DNA of 64,000 bases from Pagrus major (taxonomy: Eukaryota; Chordata; Actinopteri; Spariformes; Sparidae): assembly GCF_040436345.1 (NCBI RefSeq), contig NC_133238.1:3323267-3387266 (forward strand), written 5' to 3'. The translations under genes were made by a program, and so were the position numbers. Shown here piece by piece: positions 36,001-48,019 of this stretch. The notes beneath the pieces are model-generated. The model saw only the letters and a program-made list of their open reading frames with translations, had not been told where the DNA came from and did no database searches. The number at the start of each line of letters is the position of its first letter. The first letter of the stretch is position 1.

Positions 36001-39000
36001 TTTCAAAAATTGTTTCTGGCTGCAATATTACGTTTAGTGGTTTTATTTTATATGTGGAAATTTGTACTGTGATGACTTCAAGGTTTTCCACAGATGAGGC
36101 CACCATGACATTTTGGAGGAACTGCAGACTATAGATTTAGTCAGTTTGAAGTTGTGGCCCCTCATGGAATCTACAGTTCTTTTCATCCATGCCCTAACTT
36201 AAAGGTTCATTTTACTTCAAATAAACTAGTTCTTCTGCGATGGCGCCAAATTGTTCCAATGAAGATAAGAAGCGCACACTTTCAGACTGTCTCTCTTCAA
36301 AGGCAATCATGATGCACTCAATTGTTCACACAAAAAGTGGAACAAGTGAAGAATTATAATACAGAGCTGGCAAACACATCTGACATGTATCCCTCCCAAT
36401 GTGGCCTGGACATAGAGTTTGAAGTAAAGATGTTTAAAGCATACTGAGGCCTTTATGCTAAAGCTGAGAGGTGACTCCACCTTCTGAGTCTCACTTAGTA
36501 GGATAACTTTATCATACACAGCTAATATTATTAAAGTCAGTGGTGTGGGGTAATGACAAAAGAGCAGTAAGTAGAAACAAACTATTACATGTCAATGATA
36601 TGGGAGGAATTTTATCATACAAGGAACTGTTTTTTTTGCACCAGTTTGACGCCAAGTGTTCCAGGCAACATGTATCAACATGCTCTTCCACAGTGGAAGG
36701 ATTTTTTTTCCAAAGCAATGCATTAATTCCCAAGGATCAAATGAATTAATTCCTCTGAAGGTTCAATACTTGACAGGTTGACAAAGTGACTTTGACAACC
36801 AGTGTCTCAGAACACTGGTACAGATTTATTACATTTTATTTTAGGTCCATCAGAAAATAAATAAGACCGACTTAATCTCTTTTTCTTCTTTTCTTTCTTC
36901 TTCTCTTTCTTGGCTTCTCCCCCAAGCACCCCAAGTTGAGCGCTCCCTCGTGGTGCCTGTGGGTGACAAGGTGATTCTAGCATGCTACATTGAGATTTCC
37001 AGAAGCCAGTCCCACAATGAACTGCAAGTCTGGTGGACCAAGGATGGCAACCCTATAATCACAACACCAACCAAGGTACTCTATACTGCAGCATTCTGTA
37101 GATGCAATCACAATTTTAGTATATTGTATCTTTTGTCTGATAAAAAAGATTACTTGTATATGATTCTACAGACATTGTCAGGAGCTCATATGTGAAAACA
37201 GCTTCAGCCAGTTACATGAAAATAGATACTTCAAAATCCTGATCCTTATTGTAATGCCACTGTGCATGTACACTTGCAATCTATCTCTGTCTGAATCTGT
37301 CATAAAACTAAACTAAAAAAACTAAGAAAATTGTAGAACATACACACAGTATGAGTATAGACAGAATAGCAGACCTCAGATTCTCGCAGTTTTTATGACT
37401 TTACACACATGAAAGGACAAATATCTTTACATAAGGATACATTGATGCTGTTATTTTTGTATTTTCACTGTCCATATGTTAAATGTTCTCTGTCAGTATA
37501 GTACTGTATACTGTTGTTGGTTTGTATTCTGTCATCAAAAATATTGTCTGTTAACATCTGATCATCTCTTTTCACTTACAGGGTTTGTTCACTGCTACTA
37601 CAGTGTCTAATCTTGAGGATGTTTCTCGGCTTGATCTATTAACTGACGCTAAAGAAAAATTGAATCTTTATATGAGCCCAACATTAATGAGTGACAATGG
37701 AGAATACCACTGTTTGTATAAAACCAGGTAAGTTCTATCTACAGAATGAAAAGTTTATTTATGTTGTCGCTAAACTCATGGACTAAGTCGGGATCTTCAA
37801 CTGCAAAATGTTTGGTTGATTAGTTCTTTTTAGTTTTTGCATCATTAGACAATAGTAATTATGATTTGTATCTCTGGAACTTTAATAATAATGATAAAAT
37901 AAAATGTCTTTATAGAATGTCACTTTCATACCTTAAATTAGTGCTCCAGCAGTATAGCAGAAACATTTTCATGTTTCGGGGGGTGGGAAGGAAATCATCA
38001 TGACCTTTGTGCCTTGATGATTACTAAGGCATTCATAATTGCCATCACAGCCTATTGATAACACTTAGTATGAGCCAACTGAACAGACGTAACGTTCACA
38101 CATTTTTGAAGTATTTTGTAACGGAATTCCAAGCTGCAAATTACACATTTAGAAGTAAAAAACCTTTACTGATGTCCTTTTTGATCATCGCCAGGATTAT
38201 TCATGTTGACTCACGAGTATCAATAAAAACTGTCTTCAAAAGACGACAATGTCACACTTACACAAAAGGACCCAAACGCAAGACACACACAGGCAGGCAG
38301 GTATAAAAACAAAAGGTGAGCTTTCATGAATTTACTGTCCAAAATGCAAAAATCCAAAAGTGTGAACAAAGAAATGGCAGGTGACCAAAACTGGCAACAA
38401 ACAGCAGGCAAAGGTAAAGTCCAAAGTAACCAAAGTAACTGAAAACAAATGAGAAAACCATGAGGAACAAATCAGGAACACAGGACGGGGGAACAGGCAC
38501 AGGAGCACAGGAAATGTGTGAGACGATAATAGAATGACTACAGAACTGACATGAGGACGACAACAGATTATCCAACAAAGTGAGGGAACAACACAAACTT
38601 AAATACAAGCTAACCTAACAAAGGGCTAACAAGGCTGATGTGAGACAGGTGTGTGTGTGTGTGTGTGTTGTCTGGTTGTTGTTTGTTTCTCTGTGTAACA
38701 TATAGCAGTAACAGGTCATCAATATCCATTTTTCTAAGCTGCTGACACAGCTGGAGCCTGCAGGAACCACTGTTTACAGAACATTATCGTTAATCAGTGT
38801 GGATGCTCACATCATTATCATTATAGCTAATGTTATAGTTATTGTTCTTAGTCTGGGCAGCTTGTAATTCTTGATGAAAAAAGAGGCAATTTCTTAAACA
38901 GGGCAACCATCATTTAAAATGTGAGACCTTTCTACATCTGTCCTGTTGTCATTATGTTCAATTGGACTTTATTTTCATAATAATTATAGAAAGAATGAGC

Positions 39001-42000
39001 TATTTTCTTATTATGTAAGCACATACAGAACATTATCAAAATGCAGTGATAAAATTGGCTTTCTACTGCTACTACTTGCAATAGGTAATAACCATTATCA
39101 ATTATATTTTCAGATATTTTGAAGATCCGAGACCTGGAATGCCAGAGAGTATTACATTGACTGTGCTGGATACAATTCCTACGGATAATGGTAATCTTTA
39201 TTGTTATACTTCTTAATATATTTTCATCAGTAGAATTGTTTATGAGAAAATGTTATAACATCAGCTGGTTCTTCAGTTGGAAATCTTATGCGAGCTTCTA
39301 TAACCTTAAACACTATATCCACACTACCAACCCAAATCCATTTGGCATATCCAGATCCAAACCACATTAGGAGGAGGAAGGTGAAATGATTCAAATGGGA
39401 TTTCTATATAAGCGCCTCAGTCCGGATGCTCTGGCTGCTCAGATTGGATTTGCGACACACAGTGTCAAATCCAGGGTGACAGAAGTGCAGACTCCTGTTG
39501 CTACTAGAAGAGAGGTAACACAAAACAGAGAAAGGTCAGGCTGAAATTAATCATCTTCTCTGCAACTCTACAGCGTAATTGTTTGTAGGGCGAGATGATG
39601 GATGTCCATTTCTCATGCTGCTGGAAAGCCGTGTCACCAGTTTACGTAATGACTGATGCCTATGTCCTTACCACAGCAACCCATGCAGATAGGTTCATGA
39701 TCTGGTTAAAAAAGCAATAGCAATATATATTGGCAGTCGACACACCATTGATGGCAATAAGAAAATAGTTTGATAAAATGCTTGCTAGTTTCACATGTAT
39801 CCATTAAATGCAAACCAAAATGAAGCACATAACGAATCAACATCCTGTCATATTCCCTGATAATGGAACATGCTACAAATGACACGGGAATAGCCAATCA
39901 TTTAACAGGCATATCCCATGTGTGCTCCCTCCCTGGCACATTTAGCCAGCCTATCAAATCCCTAGGTGCTATGAGTGGCACACAAACAGAAAATCACAGA
40001 TGCACCATTGCCATGTGACAGACAACAACAGAAGAGCCAAGCGTGAAGTGAGGCGTCACTATGAATCCCACTGCAGTTCTCAAAAGACCAGCCCTACGCC
40101 TGTAAACTATTAAAATATACAGTAGCTCTGGTCACCTCTCCTCCGGAGCTGCTCTCACTGTCACAGTGTCTCAGGGCTCATTAGTTAGAGCAGCCGCTGC
40201 CACTGGCCTGCCCTGCCGCTACTTCTCCCCTCGGCCTGTTTGCTCTACCTGCAAGCCAAGAGACACTGCAGTTACGACAGCCAAAGTGGTTTGTGTTTTT
40301 ACCGGGGCAGCTATGGCTCACAGTCCATGGTATCAGCTCAACCACTGGCTGTTTGTTTTTACAAACCAACCACGAGTACAGTACAACCCATTAACACCAG
40401 AGTGAGAAAACAAGTACTACTAGAGAGGAAATTGTGAATAAAAAGGACACGCCAGCTTGCCTGTATGAGAGAAAGTCTGGGATAGGTAGGACACCCAAAA
40501 CTTTCACTCTCGCCGATCCCTAGAGGGGCCGCTGCATCCATGCACACCGCTGCCATAGCAAAAAAAAAAACATAGTTAACATAATTATAACTTGTATGTC
40601 CTGAAAAAGTGGTTAAATTCAACCTTTTTTGCCTGGTCTATTAAAAATGATCAATAATTATCAAGATCGACTGATATGAAACTTCACTATCGTGATAGAC
40701 TTTTCAGCAATATTGCCCTGGCCTATGTTGTCCGGACACAAAAATCTAATCTGATCACTCACAGATAATAGTGCGGACACTATTGAACTAGTTTGAACAT
40801 AGCTAACTGTTACAAATCCAAAAGATGACACACCTGTTGTTCTGTTTGATACCACAGTGCATGTTATATGTCAGTGAATAAATCAGTTGGTGTTAATAAG
40901 CATTTTGGTCACTTCTTCGTATAGTTTTCCATCCTGATGAGACAACTACTGAATGTCCACTTGATCCTATACCTGTTGACCTGGAAGATCCAACACAACC
41001 AATAGAAGGTGAGTCTTACTTGGAGGAAATGGGAAATAAAAGAAAACTAGGTAAAATATGCCAGTTTACAAGTACAGTAGCAGACCAAAACGTCCCAGTC
41101 AGAAATGTATATTATGAAATAGAGACCTCAGTAATGGACTGTAAAAAAACAAACTTTTCACACACAGACACACAGACACACACACACACACACACGTTAT
41201 GAAGGCATGTTTGTGTCCACTTGATGACTACAGGTCCAACTATTCTCTTTTTATTTCATTTTGGTCACCATCACTTCCTAATAAAAATATCTGTCTCTTC
41301 AGCTGCTGGACTAGCTGGTGAGGTTAGTGACTATGGCTTCAGCAGCCAGTCTCTGTCCGTGTAGGATTACACAAAAACTACTGACTTGATTCCCATGAAA
41401 CTTGGATGGAGGATGGGACTCAAACAAGAATAGACACCATTAACTCCATGTGTGGATCTGGATAAAGGGACAGATCCAGGAATGTTTTATCTCTTTCTTC
41501 ATTTAAACTCCACATGAAATGGAAGGCGGAGTGTTATTCACTGACAAACTAGCTGCAGTTGATCTCAGAGTTTGCATCGGCCGTGTTCACTAGGAGCCTA
41601 TTACAGTTAGTCACTGTTAGCGGTTACTTTAGCAACAATTTAAGCCACCAAGAAACTCAAGTCACCACGGGTTTAGGCAGAGCAGGCATCAAGTTTGATT
41701 TTTGGAGTTATTGTGGAGTTATTATAACTAAGGTTCAGGAACTGGACCACACCACTCCTTCTCACTGATCTGAATCAAACCACCTGCATCTCATCAATCC
41801 AACCACCTGCATCTCGTCAACCTGTGCTGCATTTAACTCAACCACCTATCGCCCTGATTCAGTCACCTGCGAAATCTATATATGTAAGCCTAACCATTTC
41901 TCTCCCGTTCATTTCAAGTTCTGACATTCGTTTGCACTAAAACAAGCATTTCAAAGCTAAAGAATTGAAAACCTTGCAACCATCGGCTGTGGTAGAACAG

Positions 42001-43908
42001 GCACAGGAGCACAGGAGACACATGGATGAAAACAGATGAATGAACAAAGAGTGAGGCTTAAATACAAACTAAACTAATGAAGGGATGAGGTGCAGGTAGA
42101 CAGACACTGGGAACAGGACAGTGCTAACAAGGCTGAAAAAACAGAACACTAGGAACACAGGTAAGCAGGAAGTAGAAAGTGACAACAAGACACAAGAGGA
42201 TATACTGTAACTACAAAATAAAACCATGACAGTTTTCTGTATTTGCAGTGTTTTTCTAAATGCTGCATTTTCAAATCATTGAAGTTCTGTTTCAGCTCTT
42301 TGAGCTTTCATGGCCACCATACCTGTGACCTCACATGTCATTTCATGTTATTTTCTTTTTTTTTTTTTTAACTTTTTTATAGTAATGACAGAGTCACAGC
42401 CAATGGAAGCCTTTGAGGAGATGGTGACGTCATTCCCAGATGAAGGTGAGCAGCTGTATGTTTCAAAGCAGGACATGAAGGAAAATTGGAAAACATTTCA
42501 GGGCTGGGAATACTCTTCACACACCTACAAGGCTCTGTTAATTTTTCCTTGAAGCTTTGAGAGGTTTACATTTATAAATAGATTCATGTCAAGTGTGAAC
42601 AAATATAGTATATAGTTTATATATGGGCATGGTGGCGTGGGCCAGCCAGGCAGCCACCACGCCTGCACTCCACCTTCCATGTCCCCTGGCAGCGCATCGT
42701 CCACTACTCAGCATCCAGCGGCTCCAGCCAGACACCACGAACGCGACTTCACCCACACAGAGTCTTCCCCGCCGTACTCCAGGCAAAAGTTGGTCTACCA
42801 GCCAATCCCCCAGCTACATCCAGTTAGCCATTTCCAGCAACCACTGCCAACCACGCCACCGCGCACACAGCCACTGCCACCACAGGCCAGGGCTCATCCA
42901 CTGCTGGTCTTCCCGACGTCCTCCTTTTCTATCTCCCTCCCCAAAAAAGGGCAGGCAACAAAAACTAGGACAAAGGAAAATACCAAAGTGATACAAAAAT
43001 TAGGGACAAACCAGAAAACATGAGGAACAATATGGAACATAGGGAACACATGAGGAGAACAGGCACAGGAGCACAGGAGACACATGGATGAAAACAGATG
43101 AATGAACAAAGAGTGAGACTTAAATACAAACTAAACTAATGAAGGGATGGGGTGCAGGTAGACAGACACTGGGAACAGGACAGTGCTAACAAGGCTGAAA
43201 AAACAGAACACTAGGAACACAGGTAAGCAGGAAGTAGAAAGTGACAACAAGACACAAGAGGATATACTGTAACTACAAAATAAAACCATGACAGTTTTCT
43301 GTATTTGCAGTGTTTTTCTAAATGCTGCATTTTCAAATCATTGAAGTTCTGTTTCAGCTCTTTGAGCTTTCATGGCCACCATACCTGTGACCTCACATGT
43401 CATTTCATGTTCTTTTTTTAAAACTTTTTTATAGTAATGACAGAGTCACAGCCAATGGAAGCCTTTGAGGAGATGGTGACGTCATTCCCAGATGAAGGTG
43501 AGCAGCTGTATGTTTCAAAGCAGGACATGAAGGAAAATTGGAAAACATTTCAGGGCTGGGAATACTCTTCACACACCTACAAGGCTCTGTTAATTTTTCC
43601 TTGAAGCTTTGAGAGGTTTACATTTATGAACAGATTCATGTCAAGTGTGAAAAAATATAGTATATAGTTTTAACAAGTGCCTTTATTTGCCATGAATCTT
43701 TTAACCTCTGACTCCATCCATCTACCTCCCTCCTTCCCCACCCCTCTTTCAAGGCATGGAAGAGACATCTCTTCAGTGGGACACTCTCCCTTGGATTCGG
43801 ATCGGACTAATAGCTGGAGTCTTGCTGGTCACAGCAATGGTCCTGTGCATTCTGGGAGCTCTACGGAAAATTTGGAATGACGAATTTCCACTTCTGCCAT
43901 TCAGCTGA
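33024..43908 (+). CDS. Type I membrane protein with two Ig domains (unnamed receptor/adhesion protein)
   Basis: Coding exons inferred: 33024-33084, 34302-34474, 34849-34996, 36927-37075, 37582-37727, 39114-39190, 40925-41008, 41303-41317 (microexon, tentative), 42383-42445, 43435-43497, 43754-43908. All junctions are GT/AG and keep one frame, giving about 377 residues. Residues 1-20 are a signal peptide (start MFPLCVLVMVLCLQ). The first Ig domain, about 22-127, has Cys in ILPCNG, Trp in VQWE and DTDMYEC. The second, about 128-225, has Cys in ILACYI, Trp in VWWTKDG and DNGEYHC. An acidic, Thr/Pro-rich stalk follows. The membrane helix is about 341-363 and the cytoplasmic tail 14 residues, with no tyrosine motif. 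Each Ig domain is split by a phase-0 intron and ends at a phase-1 or phase-2 junction. Known of the fold: cell-surface recognition or adhesion. The ligand and orthologue are not known to me; a B7/butyrophilin-like or CTX/JAM-like relative is possible. Confidence 0.85.
34302..34996 (+). CDS. First Ig (V-type) domain, two exons
   Basis: Exons 34302-34474 and 34849-34996 together make one Ig domain. The B-strand Cys and C-strand Trp are in the first half, and the F-strand D-x-x-x-Y-x-C is in the second. The phase-0 intron falls between them, after the residues DKFM. The outer junctions are phase 1, the usual arrangement for a movable extracellular domain. Confidence 0.85.
36927..37727 (+). CDS. 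Second Ig domain, two exons
   Basis: Exons 36927-37075 and 37582-37727 form the second domain, again cut by a phase-0 intron, after the residues TTPTK. The canonical Cys pair and the Trp (VWW) are present. The same split in both domains suggests they arose by duplication of a two-exon domain. The domain's last strand runs on into exon 39114-39190 (SITLTVLD). Confidence 0.85.
38250..38655 (-). mobile_element. LTR-derived fragment (Gypsy-like, fossil)
   Basis: The left end reads TGTCACACTT then AGGACCCAAACGC, resembling the terminal repeats of the Gypsy element at 57.3-60.8 kb. The middle (about 38,460-38,515) matches the repeat at 43.0-43.1 kb. No internal coding part is nearby, so it is a solo or partial terminal repeat in an intron. 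Family assignment is by resemblance only. Confidence 0.5.
38649..38668. repeat. (GT)n microsatellite
   Basis: Short GT run at the right end of the LTR-like fragment. Confidence 0.9.
41158..41195. repeat. (CA)n microsatellite
   Basis: CA run with two CAGA interruptions, in the intron before the tentative microexon. Confidence 0.9.
41303..41317 (+). CDS. Tentative 15-nt microexon of the Ig-domain gene
   Basis: CTGTCTCTTCAG precedes 15 nt (Ala-Ala-Gly-Leu-Ala in frame), followed by GTGAGG. Both splice sites are near consensus. The exon enters and leaves in phase 1, so including or skipping it keeps the stalk in frame. No transcript evidence, so it may be fortuitous. Confidence 0.4.
41998..42610. 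repeat. Direct duplication, left copy (contains a stalk exon)
   Basis: About 610 bp repeated at about 43,060-43,665 with very high identity. Differences are mainly a longer T run (near 42,356) and a few substitutions. The offset is 1,062 bp at the left and 1,052 bp at the right. The left part resembles an LTR edge (ends AAAACCATGACA near 42,232); the right part holds the exon at 42,383-42,445. Confidence 0.9.
42383..42445 (+). CDS. Stalk exon, first copy (21 residues)
   Basis: 63 nt between TTTTTTATAG and GTGAGC, phase 1 to phase 1, adding an acidic segment that begins MTESQPMEAFEEM. Its coding sequence is identical to the exon at 43,435-43,497. Confidence 0.75.
42623..42945. other. GC-rich, proline-rich open segment between the duplicates
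   Basis: A C-rich island unlike its AT-rich surroundings. Two + strand frames stay open across it, and the translations are rich in Pro, His, Gln and Ser. No splice signals tie it to the Ig gene. It may be a fragment of an inserted repeat or of a captured coding sequence; I do not recognise it. Confidence 0.4.
42945..43292 (-). mobile_element. LTR-derived fragment (Gypsy-like, fossil)
   Basis: Its right end AAAATAAAACCATGACA is the inverted form of a TGTCATGGTTTTATTTT terminal-repeat start. Its middle matches the fragments at 38.46-38.51 kb and 42.00-42.24 kb. It directly precedes the second stalk-exon copy. Only terminal-repeat-like sequence is seen. Confidence 0.5.
43060..43665. repeat. 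Direct duplication, right copy (contains a stalk exon)
   Basis: Partner of 41,998-42,610. The near identity across intron as well as exon marks a recent duplication. Confidence 0.9.
43435..43497 (+). CDS. Stalk exon, second copy (21 residues)
   Basis: Same 63 nt as the first copy, with the ATAG acceptor and GTGAGC donor retained. If both are used, the stalk carries the 21-residue segment twice in tandem. Confidence 0.75.
43754..43908 (+). CDS. Last exon of the Ig-domain gene: membrane helix and tail
   Basis: Opens in phase 1 after TTTCAAG and encodes GMEETSLQWDTLPW, a hydrophobic helix of about 23 residues (start IRIGLIAGVLLV), the basic stop-transfer RK, and a short tail ending in TGA at 43,906-43,908. 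Confidence 0.85.
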
Positions 43909-44481
43909 CCTGCATGATAGAGAGGGTTTGAGTTAGCTCTTGAGCTTGATGCACAAGGAAAAGCTTCTTTATTTGAATGAAGGGGTTTCTGTGGTTGGGC
44001 TCACCACAGATGATCCAGGGTTGAAACCAGACAGTGAACTGTGAGTGTTAACAATACAAACTTTTAACAAGTACATATTTCAGAGCTCAGAGTTTGTTTC
44101 AGATTTCTATATGACTCTGTAACTGACCTACAGTATGAGGAAACAGTACATGCAGGCAAGCCATATGCCAGTCCTTGAGAGTGTTTGTTAGTATGAAAAA
44201 ATTTGTGATGAGATGGCAGGAGATCCAATCCGGAAAAACACAATATTGATGTTCTGTATCATGCCTGTATTTTTTATTTTTTTTGGTAAGCTTTCAATGG
44301 CTACTGAAGAATTTTGACAGGAAAGCTATACATGTCTTTGTGAATGGGATTAGGGACCTTAAACTGCTGGGTGTGCCCTTTGTGTAGCCATGACAATGTG
44401 GCCAAGTTGCTTGTTTAATTCAACAGCAAATTAAACAATTGGGACGCAAATATGACAATTATTACTTTTAAAATTCTTGAA

Positions 44482-44487
44482 AATAAA
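44482..44487 (+). promoter_or_regulatory. Candidate poly(A) signal of the Ig-domain gene
   Basis: AATAAA about 575 nt after the stop codon, the first canonical hexamer I noticed downstream. Confidence 0.45.
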
Positions 44488-44489
44488 AG

Positions 44490-47400
44490 CTGCCATTCAA
44501 ATAATATCCAGAGGCTCATTCAGTATGTACAGGCTCATTCAGTATGTAAAATTCAGCATAATGTAAAAATCTACAGATTAAACATCACTTATACATAGTC
44601 AGATATGCTCACTACTCTGTTGGATATAACAGAGCCAACAGCACACATCAAAATTCACGGGGACCTTTCACAAAAAAATGGGCAGTTATACTTGAAGTGA
44701 CAGTCTGTCTCTTAAAAACAGCATCAAATAAATGCTTTTTTTCTTCAGATAAGGTGATGATAGTCCCTGGCTATATTTTTACAGTTTCTTTAACATCATC
44801 ATGTAAAATGTTAGATGAGAATTTTATCAGAAGTGGCAACTGTGGATACATTTTACTACTATACTATGTTGAGAGACCAGAGGAATGATTAATGTGTATA
44901 ACTGACTTGCTTGCTTACATTGGAGTCAGTGTGTGTCAGGTCCATGGGTAGAAGACAGGACTCTGACTGATCCCTCTGGATAGGAATGAGGAACAGGTGC
45001 ACACAGCTTAGAATGAAATTCAATACAGAAATGACTGTGTGTCAAACTGCTCTATACGGCAGTAATATCAATACTCAACAGCAAATCAGTTCTCAATGAC
45101 CCCTATGTGAGTACAGTCAGTATACTTCTGTCACACTTCTGATTAATTTTACTCAATTGACAGTCATTGTTATGAGCTGATGTTTATGATAGTATGTCTG
45201 AGATTTGTAGACATGTATGTATGTTTATTTCTCATGCATTTCTCCAGAAGTAAAAAACAACTTTTTCTTGTGAGAAAATAGACTTGGCGTCTGTATTTAA
45301 ATTCAGTATATTTTTGTAACATATGTTTTGTACTGTTCATATGTACAATGTCAATCCGTAAAGAATCACATTTATTTTTATGATTATAATTATAAACTGT
45401 CTCTAACAAGGACTTCTGGTCCAGACAGCAGTGTATAGTGTATAGTGTATTTGGCTTTAACCGTAATGTGGAATCAATGCCCTGTCTAAAATGCAACCTT
45501 GGATGAACCCCTATGGATACCAATGATGTTTTACAGTACACGTATATTAATAGAATGTGTTAAAATATCCAGCTGCACAGCCTGGTATACCCTACATAGC
45601 TGAGATGTATAAAGGCCACAGTGCTGGTGGGGTCAGTCCAGGACCATCCTTACCAACCTTTTCACACACACATTATTAACCCAGGGTTAACATAAGCCCA
45701 TATAAACTGTATGATTCATTCGGACTTTCTGCTAGCCCTGGGTTAAATCTCTGTTGAAACATGTGACTAATGTCACTAATCTTAACCCTAACCATTTTAG
45801 TGTGACTGTTTCTCAAATTCAGAAAATCCTCTTTGCTTCACAACATTGCACTTCACTCTCAGCTTGATGACTGCCACCTGTTCATGAGATAGTGTGCATT
45901 TTTTTTTTTTAGAGTGCTGCTCCTGGTTGACCAGGAGGCACGCCCATGTTAGATGAGGTATATAATCTATATAGGTATATAGTCTCCTACCAGTCTCCTC
46001 AAGTTGTCATCTCTTGATGACAACTTGTACATTTCAATCACTTAATAACACATGGTTGTTTATAAGGAGGATATGCTAACTGCTGTCTGTGTTTTGGATT
46101 TAGCAGTGTCTATGAAATTGGGTCTGATTCTCATCACCCTCTGGCACAAAATGCTTCATGCTTCTTCTATTCACACTGTCTATGTATTACTTCAACCCAG
46201 AATAAATGTTGGCAATGCATGTTTCTGCAAATCGTGGATTTGCTGCAACTTTACGTTTCTTTAGTGTCAGTTTTCTATTTTATACTGTGATAACTTTGTG
46301 CTTATGGTCTGGTTAGGTTTAGGGACAAGAACCACTTGCTTAGGGTTGGAAAAGATCATGTTTTGGCTTGATACACCTGGTTCTGGTCGCTCCGAAAAAC
46401 ATGGCTGGAAATTTTCCCACCCGCTCGTCAAAAATACCCAGTGGTTTCAGGTGTACAGATGTTGAAAGACTCTCAAACAGCAGTCTCTGGCTCAGCAGCC
46501 TTCTGCCCTACTTGTAATGAGTCCCCTCCACACCCAGACATGAAAGTCAGCTCATATACATACCATGTAAATATAATATGACACATATTGTAGAAATGTC
46601 TAAGTGGTATGTATGACATACAAATATGATCCTATCAGTGGTTTGCAGAGAAGTAAAATCCCAAATTCTATTTTGGTGACTGGACTGATGCCAGTGAGGA
46701 TTAAAAGCTTGATCAGTGTACCTTGTAAATGAGTAACAATACTAAATCGTTTCATCAGTATAAAGTTGTTTGCTCCACTGGGAGCTTATACCAATAGAAA
46801 ATAGAGATGAATGAAGACGTGCTCTCTAAAACAGTTCCATCTGTGAAACATGACAACCTGGCCAAAGCTAAGAGGTACACTGAGGATTACCAACTCTGAG
46901 CTCAGAAGTGAAATTATAGTGGCATCATTATTACCATAATATGTGTATGAGAGAGCACTTTGTCTTTGTTTGATATGTGATCACCTCTTCACCTTTCACA
47001 CCAAAAGTCAACCCTTGAAACGAAACCCCTCTAACCTGTGTTTGGGTTTGGTTTAAGATTTGACTTAAGGTTTGGTGTCTCTGTGTGTGGAGGGGAAAGA
47101 CTCATGAAATGCCATGATGCAGGCCAAGTTTCTATCAGATTTTAGTGGTGCCCAATGTGTAATTGTGAAACATTCTTTCCTCATGTGTCGTAATGTTCTT
47201 ATAAAGTTGGATTGCTTGATGTTCATCTGTGTTCTTGCAGTGTTGCTATACATCCAGTAGAGGGAGTGATTTTATATTGAATGGACTGACTCCACCATGA
47301 TGTGTGAGACGAAGTAGAGTGTTGATACTTCATATCCTTATTATGAAGGAAATTTTACCGTATTTATCACACTAATTGTCTGTGACAACCTTCATGATAA

Positions 47401-48019
47401 ATCAAAGCAGCTTAAAAAAAGAAGCAATCAAATCATAAACTGATCCCAACCCTCACCAAGACTTGCCGGCCTTTGAGTATTTCGATCTTTTAACAGTGTG
47501 TATATAACACCTAAACTTGCTTTATAACAAAAAATGACAGGAAATCTTACTTCTACAACATGAGACCTTTAATAATAACACTGTTTTTAAATGTTATTAT
47601 ACTTATTATAAATGTTTTGTAAAGGGGGCCTTTCAGAAATTGGTAAGACTGTAGGGTATAAATTATACCGTATAATGATCACTGTTATAAAGGGTTTATA
47701 CAATACACTGCCAGTATCCCACCAGTATTCGTTCTCATCAGTCCAACCAACACAGATCTCCACTGGTAAACTATCAGCTAAGTTGTAAGTAGTACTTTCA
47801 TGCCAATAAAGCCCCCTTTGAATTTGAATTTGAAAGTAGTGAGTTGAAATCTTTATGACTGTACATGTATTAGATACATCACTTGAGATAATTCTGCTGA
47901 AACCATCCATTAAAGCCACTGTGTAAATGTAAAATGATAAAAGTACTTGTAGCACAGCATTGTTGGTTCCACTAAGTACTTTTTTTCACAGAAATGCTGC
48001 AAATTCCTCAGTTTCTTCC
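44490..48019. other. Intergenic stretch
   Basis: AT-rich DNA between the two genes. I see no exon with family resemblance. Short open frames up to about 120 codons on either strand show no domain and no splice context. A leading untranslated exon of the methyltransferase gene is expected somewhere here, but I cannot place it. Confidence 0.55.

Noticed and set aside
41320-41540. Possible gene fragment after the microexon (AGGATTACACAAAAACTACT and following)
   Set aside because: It resembles dispersed fish repeat sequence, has no open frame of note, and I cannot assign a family with confidence.
42637-43023. A 128-codon Pro-rich frame as an independent gene
   Set aside because: It has no recognisable domain and competes with a second equally open frame. 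Its 3' part runs into an LTR-like repeat. Kept only as a compositional oddity.
45170-45541. A 123-codon minus-strand frame between the two genes
   Set aside because: AT-rich, with no domain, no splice context and unremarkable composition; most likely a chance frame.
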